From: Thermococcus barophilus MP
Lineage (GTDB): Archaea; Methanobacteriota_B; Thermococci; Thermococcales; Thermococcaceae
Direction: 5' to 3'
Length of the DNA: 64,000 nt
NCBI RefSeq assembly: GCF_000151105.2
Contig: NC_014804.1
Location: 868,001 to 932,000, forward strand
Shown: piece by piece, positions 53,763 through 62,773 of the stretch
Layout: each line of letters starts with the position of its first letter
Numbering within the stretch: position 1 is the first letter of the stretch
Notes under the pieces: model-generated
The model's database searches: none
What the model saw: only the letters and a program-made list of their open reading frames with translations
What the model was told of the DNA's origin: nothing
Position numbers and translations under genes: made by a program

Positions 53763-53974
53763 CACTCATCCCCCAAGATGTGGGTCCCAGGATATTCACT
53801 GATTTTAGTCTTAGGAATCCCATACTTATTAGAACAGTGTATACCGAAAATGTAAACACTTTACTGATATCTGATTTTGACTTTAAATTTATAAAGTTTT
53901 GCCTTATTTTTTATGTGAAAATATGACCAAAAATATAGGAAGAGGTACAGAAATCGGTTATAACCCGTTGTTAA

Positions 53975-54376
53975 TTATTCCGTTCTTTCACATAATTCCA
54001 ACAAAACCCCATTGACACTTTTTGGATGGACAAACGCTATTTTTGCACCACCAGCACCAATTCTTGGCTTCTCGTCAATCAGCCTAAATCCCTGCTCTTT
54101 AAGCTTCTCCAAGTGTTCTTCAATGTTTTCAACGCCAAGAGCAATGTGATGGATTCCCTCTCCCCTCTTAGCAATGAACTTCGATATTGGTGAATCTTCG
54201 CTTGTCCCTTCTAAGAGTTCAATTCTGCTTTCGCCGACTTTAAACACAGCAACTCTGACTTTCTGCTCCGGCACCTCTTCAATCTCAGCAACCTTTAATC
54301 CAAGACTTTCCCAGAGCTTAATTGCTTCGTCTAAATTTTTAACGGCAATTCCTACATGATCAATTTTCTTTATCAT
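53975..54376 (-). CDS. mce: Methylmalonyl-CoA epimerase
   Basis: 133-aa VOC/glyoxalase-fold enzyme interconverting (R)- and (S)-methylmalonyl-CoA. [16 protein letters not shown] has the first metal His, [13 protein letters not shown] the second, and [10 protein letters not shown] the Glu ligand. Overlaps meaB by 4 nt; third gene of a minus-strand module with meaB and the B12-binding subunit. Confidence 0.93.
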   Translation of the reverse strand: MIKKIDHVGIAVKNLDEAIKLWESLGLKVAEIEEVPEQKVRVAVFKVGESRIELLEGTSEDSPISKFIAKRGEGIHHIALGVENIEEHLEKLKEQGFRLIDEKPRIGAGGAKIAFVHPKSVNGVLLELCERTE

Positions 54377-55338
54377 ATCTTCACCCCCAGAGTTTCTTCC
54401 AAAACAACTTCGGCAGCAGAGTAAGGATCAATTTCCCTTTTCACGATTTTATCAATAAGTTTTGAAAGTTCTTTATCCTTCAGCTTTTCACTAATTTTCC
54501 TCGCAACAGAATCAGAAACAATTGTTTTTACTTCCTCTTCTGCCCTAAACTTCTTTTTCTTCTTAATTTCTCCGCTTTCTTCAAGAAACTTCCTGTGTCG
54601 TTTTATTGCTTCCCATAGGTCTTTTATGCCCTTCATGGTGACAGCCACAGTCTCAACAATCGGCGGCCTCCAACCCCTCCTTTCCCACTTCTCCTTTTCA
54701 AGGTCAAGCAGTAGGTTGAGCTCAAAGAAAGTTGCATCTGCACCTTCTTTATCAGCTTTGTTTATGACGAATATATCTGCAATCTCCATTAAACCCGCTT
54801 TGATTGCCTGGATATCATCTCCCAATCCAGGAACTGTGACGAGGACTACAGTGTCGGCTGTTTTGACGATATCAACTTCAATCTGTCCAACACCAACAGT
54901 CTCAACAAAAATAACGTCGCATCCATAGGCGTCAAGTACTTTAATGGCATCATTCGTTGCCTTAGCCAAACCTCCGAGTGATCCACGAGTAGCCATACTC
55001 CTTATGAAAACTCCTGGGTCAGTGGAATGCCTCTGCATTCTAATCCTATCACCAAGCAATGCTCCACCAGTAAATGGTGAGGTTGGATCAATGGCTATGA
55101 CTCCAACTATTAAGCCCTCATTACGAGCCTGTTTTATAAGTTTGTCAAGAAGGGTTGACTTTCCAGAGCCTGGTGGACCTGTAATTCCAATAATGTAAGC
55201 TTTTCCAGTATACTTGTAAATTTTTTTGACAATTTCTCTGGCTTTCTCTTCATCATTTTCAACCAAAGTAATTAACCTTGCAGTTGCCTTCTTATCCCCC
55301 TTGAGCATTCTCTCAATTAGGTTGTCAATCATTGGCAT
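54373..55338 (-). CDS. meaB: MeaB/ArgK-family GTPase, methylmalonyl-CoA mutase chaperone
   Basis: 321 aa. [15 protein letters not shown] (P-loop near 48), [27 protein letters not shown] (switch-like) and [12 protein letters not shown] mark the MeaB family of G proteins that load and protect the B12 cofactor of mutases. A TATA-like TTTATATTT near 55363 suggests its own start, with ATG 55338 probably leaderless. Overlaps mce (ATGA). Confidence 0.92.
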   Translation of the reverse strand: MPMIDNLIERMLKGDKKATARLITLVENDEEKAREIVKKIYKYTGKAYIIGITGPPGSGKSTLLDKLIKQARNEGLIVGVIAIDPTSPFTGGALLGDRIRMQRHSTDPGVFIRSMATRGSLGGLAKATNDAIKVLDAYGCDVIFVETVGVGQIEVDIVKTADTVVLVTVPGLGDDIQAIKAGLMEIADIFVINKADKEGADATFFELNLLLDLEKEKWERRGWRPPIVETVAVTMKGIKDLWEAIKRHRKFLEESGEIKKKKKFRAEEEVKTIVSDSVARKISEKLKDKELSKLIDKIVKREIDPYSAAEVVLEETLGVKI

Positions 55339-55377
55339 CACTTGGTTTAATTATCCAGCCTTGAAATATAAAGTTTA

Positions 55378-55809
55378 TTAACTCCCTCTGAACTTCTTAA
55401 GTTTTGGAACGTTCTCATCAATAAAATTGACTATCTCATTAATTGGACTTCCCGGGCCAAAAACTTTTGCAACCCCCATTTTTTCAAGTTCTTGGGCATC
55501 ATCTGGAGGAATAATGCCCCCAGCAATCACAAGAATGTCTTCATTTGGCTTAAGCCCCTTCTCTTCAAGTAGCCTGAGTATCTTCGGAATTAGAACCATG
55601 TGAGCTCCAGAAAGGATGCTGATTCCAAGAACATCAACGTCTTCTTGGATAACACTCTCAACAATCTGTTCAGGCGTTTGCCTAATCCCGGTATAAATGA
55701 CCTCAAAACCCGCATCTCTCAAAGCTCTTGCAATAACTTTAGCACCTCTATCATGACCATCCAAACCGGGTTTAGCTATGAGAACCCTAACTTTCGAGCG
55801 CTCAACCAT
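55378..55809 (-). CDS. B12-binding small subunit of methylmalonyl-CoA mutase
   Basis: 143 aa. The cobalamin motif DxHxxG is here as [16 protein letters not shown], followed by [13 protein letters not shown] and [11 protein letters not shown]. This is the split small subunit of archaeal mutases. The large catalytic subunit is not in the window and must be elsewhere. Stop is 39 nt before the meaB start. Confidence 0.92.
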   Translation of the reverse strand: MVERSKVRVLIAKPGLDGHDRGAKVIARALRDAGFEVIYTGIRQTPEQIVESVIQEDVDVLGISILSGAHMVLIPKILRLLEEKGLKPNEDILVIAGGIIPPDDAQELEKMGVAKVFGPGSPINEIVNFIDENVPKLKKFRGS

Positions 55810-56059
55810 TCTCCACCACCAAGTTTCCTAAAGCACAGATAGTATTTAAATATTGTCAAAACTAAAGGTTTAACTTTACATTGGATATTTTATCCAGAAC
55901 TTTGAAAAGTTTAAGGTTTACAAAACTTAAATTATTTATGCCCAAAACAGAGCAATAAACAAAATACACGAATTTCATTTCTAACGTAAAGCTCTACAAA
56001 TATTCACCAAATTCTGACTCCTAAACCAAAAAACATTTAATTGAGCAGAGTGCTAAAGT

Positions 56060-56725
56060 ATGAAGGTTTTTAGGATGATAGATATCCATACACACACCCA
56101 ATATTCTGATGGCATTGGTATGATTGGAGATAATGTTGCTGAGGCAGAGAAAAAGGGACTTAAGTTAGTCGGCATAAGTGATCATGTCCACTATTTTACT
56201 CCCAAAAGACTCAATACATACATCTCGGAAATTCGACAGATAAAGAAAGATAGTGAAATTACTGTTCTGGCTGGAATTGAGGCTAACATTCTCGCAACAG
56301 GCGTTGATATAACCACAGAAATGGCAAAAAAACTTGATTATGTTATTGCTTCTGCTCATGTATGGCTTGATCCTGGCGGGATCGATGCGTATCTTGATTT
56401 AATTAAAATAGCAATTCAAGACGAGAATGTGGACATAATTGGACATTTTGGTAATGTTTTTCCCTACATCGGATACCCAAGCTATGAGGAGTACTTAGAA
56501 ATTGTTGAGCTTGCTGAAGAGTACGGCAAAGCCTTCGAAATCAGCTCCCGCTATAGAGTTCCAGAGCTGGATTTCATTAAGCTGTGCATCAGAAGGGGAA
56601 TTAAGCTGACATTTGCAAGTGATGCCCATATTCCCAGTGATGTTGGGGCTATTAGGTGGAGCGAAAAGGTCTTCAAAAAAGCTGGTGGAACAAGGGAAGA
56701 TTTACTCTTCTCAGAATTGCTTTAA
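56060..56725 (+). CDS. PHP-family metal-dependent hydrolase
   Basis: 221 aa. IDIHTHTQYSDG and ISDHVHYF near 40 are the first metal sites; ASAHVWLD and FASDAHIPSDVG near 200 complete the PHP trinuclear site. Could be a phosphoesterase such as a histidinol phosphatase-like or a nuclease-type PHP; histidine genes are not nearby. Leaderless start at 56060 fits the TATA-like ATTTAATTG near 56033. Overlaps maf by 15 nt. Confidence 0.85.
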   Translation: MKVFRMIDIHTHTQYSDGIGMIGDNVAEAEKKGLKLVGISDHVHYFTPKRLNTYISEIRQIKKDSEITVLAGIEANILATGVDITTEMAKKLDYVIASAHVWLDPGGIDAYLDLIKIAIQDENVDIIGHFGNVFPYIGYPSYEEYLEIVELAEEYGKAFEISSRYRVPELDFIKLCIRRGIKLTFASDAHIPSDVGAIRWSEKVFKKAGGTREDLLFSELL

Positions 56726-57271
56726 GGGGAACCCTAACTTTTTAAGCTCGAGCACAACCTTAATTGGCAAGCCGACAACGTTGTAAAAGTCCCCATAAAT
56801 CCACTCTATAAAAATGGCGGCTTTTCCTTGAATAGCATAGGCTCCAGCTTTGTCTAAAGGCTCTCCTGTGCTTACATACCACTCAATTTCTTCCTCACTG
56901 AGATCCCTAAACTTAACTTTTGTAACTTCAAAGCCTGTAATCTCTTTTCCTTCGTGAATTATGCAGTAACCAGTGATAACTTCATGAGTCTTCCCACTTA
57001 ATAGCTTGAGCATTTTCTCCGCTTCTTTTTCATTTTTGGGCTTTCCAAGGACTTTGTTTTCAAGGACAACTATTGTATCAGCTCCAACAACAGTACCTCC
57101 CACTCTGTTGTACACTTCCCATGCTTTCTTTCTTGCAACTTCAATTGCCTTCTCTCGTGGGTTTTCCTCAATAACGTTTTCATCAGCGTTGCTCGGCACT
57201 ACCTTAAAGTTCTCAAAGAATCTCTCCAAAATTTCCCTTCGTCTTGGGCTTTGAGATGCTAATATGAACAT
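56711..57271 (-). CDS. Maf-like nucleoside triphosphate pyrophosphatase
   Basis: 186 aa. SQSPRRREIL near the start, VGADTIVVLENKVLGKPK with the Asp in GADT, STGEPLDKAGAYAIQG near 130: the Maf family (YhdE-like dTTP/UTP pyrophosphatase) that clears non-canonical or excess nucleotides. Leaderless-looking start at 57271. Convergent with the PHP gene. Confidence 0.9.
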   Translation of the reverse strand: MFILASQSPRRREILERFFENFKVVPSNADENVIEENPREKAIEVARKKAWEVYNRVGGTVVGADTIVVLENKVLGKPKNEKEAEKMLKLLSGKTHEVITGYCIIHEGKEITGFEVTKVKFRDLSEEEIEWYVSTGEPLDKAGAYAIQGKAAIFIEWIYGDFYNVVGLPIKVVLELKKLGFPLKQF

Positions 57272-57307
57272 CGAAAGGGACTTAAGAACTTAGGATAAAA
57301 ACCTTTC

Positions 57308-57364
57308 GGGCGATGATGACAATTTCGCTAGCTGAAGGTGATGACTACCCTCGCAACTGAGCTT
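57308..57364 (+). ncRNA. C/D box sRNA with D' guide matching 23S rRNA
   Basis: Textbook double guide: box C ATGATGA (57313-57319), D' CTGA (57332-57335), C' GTGATGA (57338-57344), box D CTGA (57357-57360), guides of 12 nt each and a short GGGC/GCTT terminal stem. The D' guide CAATTTCGCTAG would pair over 10 bp with UAGCGAAAUU, a universally conserved 23S rRNA segment near E. coli 1931-1940, selecting the nucleotide equal to C1934. The D guide CTACCCTCGCAA has no target that I recognise. Confidence 0.88.
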
Positions 57365-57366
57365 TT

Positions 57367-57593
57367 TCAGCTTCTCTTAATTTCTTTCAATCCCTTCTTT
57401 ATCTCCTCAAAATCTCTTTCAATCTTGGAAACTCGACCAAAGAATTTCTCAATCGTCTTGAGAACTAAATATATCAACGCCAACCAAAATGTTATATTTC
57501 CGATAAAGAAGAGATCGCCCCTATTATCAAGCCAACAGCCATTAAGATTAGAGAACTGATAGCCAAAGACCAGAAAATTTTATCCTTCCACAT
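57367..57593 (-). pseudogene. Small two-helix membrane protein with a frameshift
   Basis: ATG 57593 with GGTGG just upstream opens MWKDKIFWSLAISSLILMAV, a membrane helix, but the frame stops after 33 codons. A second frame continues with RGDLFFIGNITFWLALIYLV, another helix, and a charged coiled tail IERDFEEIKKGLKEIKRS, to a stop at 57367. One missing base near 57520 would restore a 75-aa protein. Family unknown. Either a real broken gene or an error in the sequence. Stop lies 3 nt from the C/D sRNA on the other strand. Confidence 0.6.
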
Positions 57594-57659
57594 ATTACCA
57601 CCAGAAATAAAAACAAGAGAAATTTTAAAAAGTTTTCCAAATGTTAAAAAGATTAAAAT

Positions 57660-59468
57660 TCAAAGGGAAGCCCAGATTTCAATTCCTGCTTCCAGCAGAC
57701 GTTTAAGCTCTCTTCCAATTGGTGTATTTTTGCTCACCTTAACTATGCCCTTCTTTGATGGCGTTGCTGTGAACACATACTGCTCCCCACCGAAGAACTT
57801 CAAAGGCCTCTTTGCGTAATCTGGTGAAACTCTCAGGACAATTTGCTTCTTCTTTTCTTCTACCTCAACCGGTATCCTCTCTTTTGGCATCTCCTTCATC
57901 TTCTCGTCAAAGCTCCTCACATCAATGCTTATACCCAGCCTCTTCTCAATTTCTGTAATCCTCTTGCCCTTCTTTCCAATTATTGCAGGAATATCGAACT
58001 CATCTGCATAGATCACAGCTTTGTGCGGGCTCACAAGCTCAACCTCAGTATAAACATCGGGCAAGAATTTCTTTATTTCCTGCTTTAACCTCTTCTCAGC
58101 CAGCTTCATTGCAGGTGGCTTTTCCTTCTTTTTCACTGGAACAACACTTATCTCCTCGCCGTATGTGTAGATCTCATATTCAAGTTCTCCTGTATCAAAG
58201 TCTCTAACTTCAATTACCGGTCTCGCCAGGTCCTCTTCGGTCATCCCAGTTGGCACCTTAACCTTATACTCAAGGGTAAGAACCTTATCAACCCTTCCCG
58301 CTTTAATGAAGATCACCGTGTCCACTATCTGGGGAATCATGCCCAATTCAACCCTTCCAATGAAACGCTGGATTGCATCTATGGGCTTAGTTGCGTGAAC
58401 TACACCGATCATGCCAACACCGGCTAATCTTAAATCCGCGTAAATTTTGAAGTCACTTGTCTTTCTCATTTCGTCGAATATCGTGTAATCAGGTCTAACT
58501 AAAAGCAGAACATCGCCAGTTTTCTCCATCCTGCCACCAAGCGCTGTGTATTGGGTAATCTCCTCGCTTACTTGCAAGTCTCTCGGCTTTTCCATCGTCT
58601 TCACTATCTTGCCCATTGAAGCATAGTACTCAGCCAATGCCTGAGCAAATGTTGTTTTTCCCTCTCCAGGAGCTCCTGCAATCAAAATTCCCTCCGCCTT
58701 ATCAGTTAGCCTCTCCAAGAGCTTTTCGCTCAGCTCATAATCCTCAATGCTGAGCTTAGTGATTGGCCTCACAGCTGTAATTTCAATTCTGTCGGCAAAT
58801 GGGGGCTTCGCTATTACAATACGATAGTTTCTGAGCTGAACAACTGTCGCTCCTGGTTCATCAAGTTCAATAAAAGACTCTGGATCCCTTTTTGCCCTCT
58901 CAACTATATCATCAGCTATTTCCTCAAGCTCCTCGTCCGTTAAGGGTTCATCCCTAATTGGAACTAAGTGCCATTCCCCGGGCTTTCCCTTCTTGGCTAA
59001 TGGCTTCACCCCAGCCTTAAGGTGAACGCTCATGGTGTGTTCATCAAAGAAGTCTTCCAAACGGTGTTTTACCTCCTTTCTTCCTGTGAGATACACAACT
59101 TCAATTCCCTTGGCTATTGCTATATCCCTTTGAACCTGATCGCCGGTAATGAGAACTGCATTGAGCTCTCTCGCAACTTCCCTCACCATATGGTCTATTT
59201 CTCCGGCTTTTGCCCTTCTGATTTGCCAAAGCTCTGGTCTCTCACCATAGAATTCAAGCAAAATTTTATCTCCATCTGCCATTTTTCTTAACTTTTTAAG
59301 CTCTTCTAATCCCACATGTCCTATTGCTTTGCCCTCATTAGCTTGATGCTCAATCTCAGCTACAACTGCCTCTGGAATAACCACCTTAACCTTCTCACCC
59401 AGAGTCTCTAAGTATTGAGTCAGTCTCCCATCAACAATCACACTTGTGTCTGCTACAAACACTTTCAT
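57660..59468 (-). CDS. PIN-PilT ATPase-KH multidomain protein
   Basis: 602 aa with three parts in order: a PIN nuclease domain (MKVFVADTSVIVDGR to about 140, acids in AGEIDHMV and ITGDQVQRD), a PilT/VirB11-like ATPase (AGAPGEGKTTFAQAL near 270, FDEMRKTSDF), and a C-terminal KH domain (FDIPAIIGKKGKRITEIEKR near 515). This is the archaeal PINA type, a ring ATPase linked to RNA metabolism or Holliday-junction work in Sulfolobus. ATG 59468 follows GGGGTGAG. Divergent from minD. Confidence 0.93.
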   Translation of the reverse strand: MKVFVADTSVIVDGRLTQYLETLGEKVKVVIPEAVVAEIEHQANEGKAIGHVGLEELKKLRKMADGDKILLEFYGERPELWQIRRAKAGEIDHMVREVARELNAVLITGDQVQRDIAIAKGIEVVYLTGRKEVKHRLEDFFDEHTMSVHLKAGVKPLAKKGKPGEWHLVPIRDEPLTDEELEEIADDIVERAKRDPESFIELDEPGATVVQLRNYRIVIAKPPFADRIEITAVRPITKLSIEDYELSEKLLERLTDKAEGILIAGAPGEGKTTFAQALAEYYASMGKIVKTMEKPRDLQVSEEITQYTALGGRMEKTGDVLLLVRPDYTIFDEMRKTSDFKIYADLRLAGVGMIGVVHATKPIDAIQRFIGRVELGMIPQIVDTVIFIKAGRVDKVLTLEYKVKVPTGMTEEDLARPVIEVRDFDTGELEYEIYTYGEEISVVPVKKKEKPPAMKLAEKRLKQEIKKFLPDVYTEVELVSPHKAVIYADEFDIPAIIGKKGKRITEIEKRLGISIDVRSFDEKMKEMPKERIPVEVEEKKKQIVLRVSPDYAKRPLKFFGGEQYVFTATPSKKGIVKVSKNTPIGRELKRLLEAGIEIWASL

Positions 59469-59573
59469 AATCTCACCCCACAGCCCGTAATTAAATTGAT
59501 TTATAATCTTTGTCATTCTCTACGGCTAAAACTTCATAAAGGTTTAGGAACACAAGAAATTAAGGTGGGAAAA

Positions 59574-60311
59574 TTGGGAAGGTTGATCTCAATAACCTCC
59601 GGTAAAGGAGGAACAGGAAAAACTACCACAACTGCTAACCTCGCAATTGCCCTTGGGAAGCATGGTTATAAAGTGTGTGCGATCGATGCAGATTTAACGA
59701 TGGCAAATTTGAGTTTAATTATGGGTTTGGACAACGTTAACATCACAATCCATGATGTACTCGCTGGAGAGGCAAAAATAGATGACGCAATATATACTAC
59801 CGAGTATGAGAATGTCCATGTTATACCTGCGGCAGTTGACTGGGAGCACGTAATAAAGGCAGACCCAAGAAACCTTCCAAGCATTATTAAACCTCTGAAA
59901 AGCAGGTTTGACTTTATTCTAATCGACTGCCCAGCAGGTCTCCAAATGGATGCCATGAGTGCAATGCTCAGTGGGGAAGAAGCTGTAATTGTAACAAATC
60001 CAGAGATCTCATGTATAACTGATTCAATGAAAGTTGGTATTGTTCTTAAAAAGGCGGGGCTTGCCATTTTGGGATTCGTGCTAAACAGATATGGGAGAAG
60101 TGAAAATGATATACCTCCAGAAGCAGCTGAGGAAGTTATGGAAATTCCGCTCTTAGCAGTAATTCCAGAGGATCCGGCAATTAGGGAAGCCACACTGGAA
60201 GGAGTCCCAGTTGTGGCATATAAACCTAAATCAGAAGGGGCAAAAGCATTTATGGAGCTTGCAGAGAAGATTACGCGTATAGCAGGCTACAAAGCAAGGG
60301 TGATGTATTAA
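59574..60311 (+). CDS. minD: MinD-family ATPase (P. furiosus MinD-like)
   Basis: 245 aa from a TTG start at 59574, five bases after [27 protein letters not shown] is almost the P. furiosus MinD start, with [26 protein letters not shown] and LIDCPAGLQMDAMSAM. The longer upstream frame (ATG 59415) overlaps the PINA start and has no ribosome binding site. No obvious C-terminal amphipathic helix, unlike the minD at 28425. Its stop shares a base with the GPN GTPase start (TAATG). Confidence 0.9.
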   Translation: MGRLISITSGKGGTGKTTTTANLAIALGKHGYKVCAIDADLTMANLSLIMGLDNVNITIHDVLAGEAKIDDAIYTTEYENVHVIPAAVDWEHVIKADPRNLPSIIKPLKSRFDFILIDCPAGLQMDAMSAMLSGEEAVIVTNPEISCITDSMKVGIVLKKAGLAILGFVLNRYGRSENDIPPEAAEEVMEIPLLAVIPEDPAIREATLEGVPVVAYKPKSEGAKAFMELAEKITRIAGYKARVMY

Positions 60312-61054
60312 TGATTTTAACCTTTGTAGGAACTGCAGGAAGTGGCAAGACGACAATAACACACACATTTGGAAAATACTTAGAAAAAGAAGGATACACA
60401 GTTGGTTATGTAAATTTGGACACAGGAGTTAAAAAACTGCCTTACAAACCAAACATAGATGTCAGGGAAACCGTAACTGTCGAGGAGATAATGAAAGAAG
60501 GTTATGGGCCCAACGGAGCTATTGTGGAAAGCTATGATAGATTAATGCCACATATTGAAAGATACATCACTAAAATTCTGGAGCTTGAGCGGGGAAAAGA
60601 TTACGTTCTCATTGATACCCCTGGCCAAATTGAAACATTCCTTTTCCATGAATTTGGGGTTAGACTTATGGAAAATCTTCCAGCTCCCCTTGTTGTATAC
60701 CTATTTAGCCCCGAAGTTCTAAGAAAGCCCCACGATTATTGTTTTGTCCGTTTTTTTGCCCTTATGATTGATTTAAGGCTTGGCTCAACTACAGTTCCAG
60801 CTTTGAATAAAGTGGATTTGGTTGATAATTTGGAGAGGCATAAGCAATATCTTGAGGACATGGAGTACCTAACATCCCGTCTAAAGCTTGATTCCTCAAC
60901 ACAGGGGCTGTTGGCATACAAACTATGCACATTTTTGCCGGAAGTATCTCCACCTGTTCGAATCCTTTATCTGTCGGCAAAAACAGGAGAAGGATTTGAT
61001 GATCTGGAGACCATTGCATATGAACACTACTGCACCTGTGGGGATTTGACTTAG
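60311..61054 (+). CDS. GPN-loop GTPase
   Basis: 247 aa. FVGTAGSGKTTITHTF (P-loop), GYGPNGAIVES with the GPN insertion near residue 60, DTPGQIETFLFH (switch II) and LNKVDLVD (guanine specificity). Homologue of Pyrococcus PAB0955; the eukaryotic relatives help assemble RNA polymerase. Cotranscribed with minD. Confidence 0.92.
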   Translation: MILTFVGTAGSGKTTITHTFGKYLEKEGYTVGYVNLDTGVKKLPYKPNIDVRETVTVEEIMKEGYGPNGAIVESYDRLMPHIERYITKILELERGKDYVLIDTPGQIETFLFHEFGVRLMENLPAPLVVYLFSPEVLRKPHDYCFVRFFALMIDLRLGSTTVPALNKVDLVDNLERHKQYLEDMEYLTSRLKLDSSTQGLLAYKLCTFLPEVSPPVRILYLSAKTGEGFDDLETIAYEHYCTCGDLT

Positions 61055-61183
61055 TTCAATCTTGCTCCAGAGTTCCACACGCTTTTTCAGAGCATGCCTT
61101 GATTTACTGAAAACGTTTGCAAATAGAAAGGAAAAAGTCTTTTCTATTTTTGGCTATATCTTACCATTCCAGAGGTGAAGAAA

Positions 61184-62626
61184 ATGTGCCTAATAGCAGG
61201 AGGTGTGGGAAAGAGTCTTAAAGAACGGATTGTCAAGATGATCTTTGCTGGCAAGCACAGGGGAGAAGACTCTTTTGGTGTGTGGACTGATGAAGGAGTT
61301 TTAAAAAGTCGGAATTTCTCCAAAGTTTATGAAATCCCGAACGGTAATATAGCACTTCTCCAGTGCAGATTAGCAATGACCGGCTCAAAAGAATTCACTC
61401 AACCGTTTTACAACGAGTTTGTTCTCGTCCACAATGGAGAGATTTACAATCATACTCAAATCAGGGAATATCTGGAAAATAAAGGGATCTCATTTGAAAG
61501 CAACGTTGACAGTGAGGTCATTTTGAGACTTTTAGAATTTTTAATTCATGAAAAGGACATGTCCTATGTGACTGCGGTTAAAAAAAGTATGAAAATACTA
61601 AACGGTGATTACGCAGTTGCTTTTTCTGATGGAAGAGAAATTTATCTTTTCAGAGACCCTATTGGAATCAGACCCTTATATTATTCACCAAACGGCTTCT
61701 TTGCCTCTGAGAAGAAGGTCTTATGGAGTATTGATGAAAACGCTATTCCAGTAAATCCAGGTGAAGTTGTTAAGATTTCAAAAGGGAAGGTTGAGAGATT
61801 TAAGGTCTTTAATATCCTTGAGCTGAGAGATAGTTTCTTTCCCTACGAGAGAGCAAAGAAATCACTAATTAAAAGTCTGGAATACTCTGTAAAAATAAGG
61901 GTAGGAAAAAAGACTGGCGTGTTGTTTTCTGGGGGGTTGGACAGCTCGCTCTTAGCTTTGCTTTCATCAAAGTATTCCAACGTTACCCTTTACGCTGCGG
62001 GAGCAGAAGGGAGTCAAGATTTAGAGTGGGCACGAAAAGTGGGTGATATGCTGGGATTGAAGCTGAAGGAATATGTTTTTGACATTAGTGACGTTGAAGA
62101 AGTTATTCCAAAGGTGGTCTTTGCTATTGAAGAACCTAACCCCATGAATTTAGCAATAGGAATTCCTCTCTATTTTGCAACAAAACTGGCAAAAGAGGAC
62201 AACCGCAAACTCCTGCTTAGTGGGCAGGGGGCTGATGAGCTCTTTGGAGGATACTTTAAGTATCTGGAAAATCCAGGACTCATGGAAAAGGATCTGATTG
62301 AACTTGGAGAAAAAAACCTGGCAAGGGATGACAAAATAGCAATGCTTAATAGCGTAGAAGGAAGGTTTCCATTTCTGGATCTAAATGTTGTCAGAACAGC
62401 GTTGAGAACCCCCATTGGATTCAAAATAAAGAACGGGATCAGAAAAGCAATTTTAAGAGAAGTGGCATTTGAATTAGGATTGCCAAAAGAAGTTGCATAC
62501 AGAGAAAAGAAAGCCTGCCAATATGGAACAAATTCGCAGAAAATACTACAGAAAATTGCAAAAAATAAGGGGATGAAGACCAAAGAATTCGTACACAGAG
62601 TATTCAATGAAGTATTTAAACACTGA
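61184..62626 (+). CDS. asnB: Asparagine synthase (glutamine-hydrolysing)
   Basis: 480 aa. ATG 61184 (AGGTGAAG just upstream) makes Cys2 the residue after Met, as the N-terminal nucleophile of a class II glutaminase requires; the longer GTG start is wrong for that reason. Glutaminase domain to about 190 (HRGEDSFGVW, VLVHNGEIYNH), synthetase domain with the PP-loop FSGGLDSSLLAL near 248 and LSGQGADELFGGYFK near 350. Shorter than the bacterial enzyme (about 500-630). Own TATA near 61152. Confidence 0.9.
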   Translation: MCLIAGGVGKSLKERIVKMIFAGKHRGEDSFGVWTDEGVLKSRNFSKVYEIPNGNIALLQCRLAMTGSKEFTQPFYNEFVLVHNGEIYNHTQIREYLENKGISFESNVDSEVILRLLEFLIHEKDMSYVTAVKKSMKILNGDYAVAFSDGREIYLFRDPIGIRPLYYSPNGFFASEKKVLWSIDENAIPVNPGEVVKISKGKVERFKVFNILELRDSFFPYERAKKSLIKSLEYSVKIRVGKKTGVLFSGGLDSSLLALLSSKYSNVTLYAAGAEGSQDLEWARKVGDMLGLKLKEYVFDISDVEEVIPKVVFAIEEPNPMNLAIGIPLYFATKLAKEDNRKLLLSGQGADELFGGYFKYLENPGLMEKDLIELGEKNLARDDKIAMLNSVEGRFPFLDLNVVRTALRTPIGFKIKNGIRKAILREVAFELGLPKEVAYREKKACQYGTNSQKILQKIAKNKGMKTKEFVHRVFNEVFKH

Positions 62627-62729
62627 TAAACGATCCTAAACTCTCTTTAACATCTACAGATATACGGAGCCACCAGCTAACACTTTGGTAAACAATTTCA
62701 GAGTTAAAGCTACGATTTCATGAAAAAAG

Positions 62730-62737
62730 CTTAAATA
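62730..62737 (+). promoter_or_regulatory. TATA box of the terminal secreted-protein gene
   Basis: CTTAAATA, centred about 27 nt before a start near 62761, immediately before the AAGGTG ribosome binding site. Confidence 0.45.
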
Positions 62738-62773
62738 TTAGACCTCCGTACAAATTAACGAAGGTGTAAAGTG

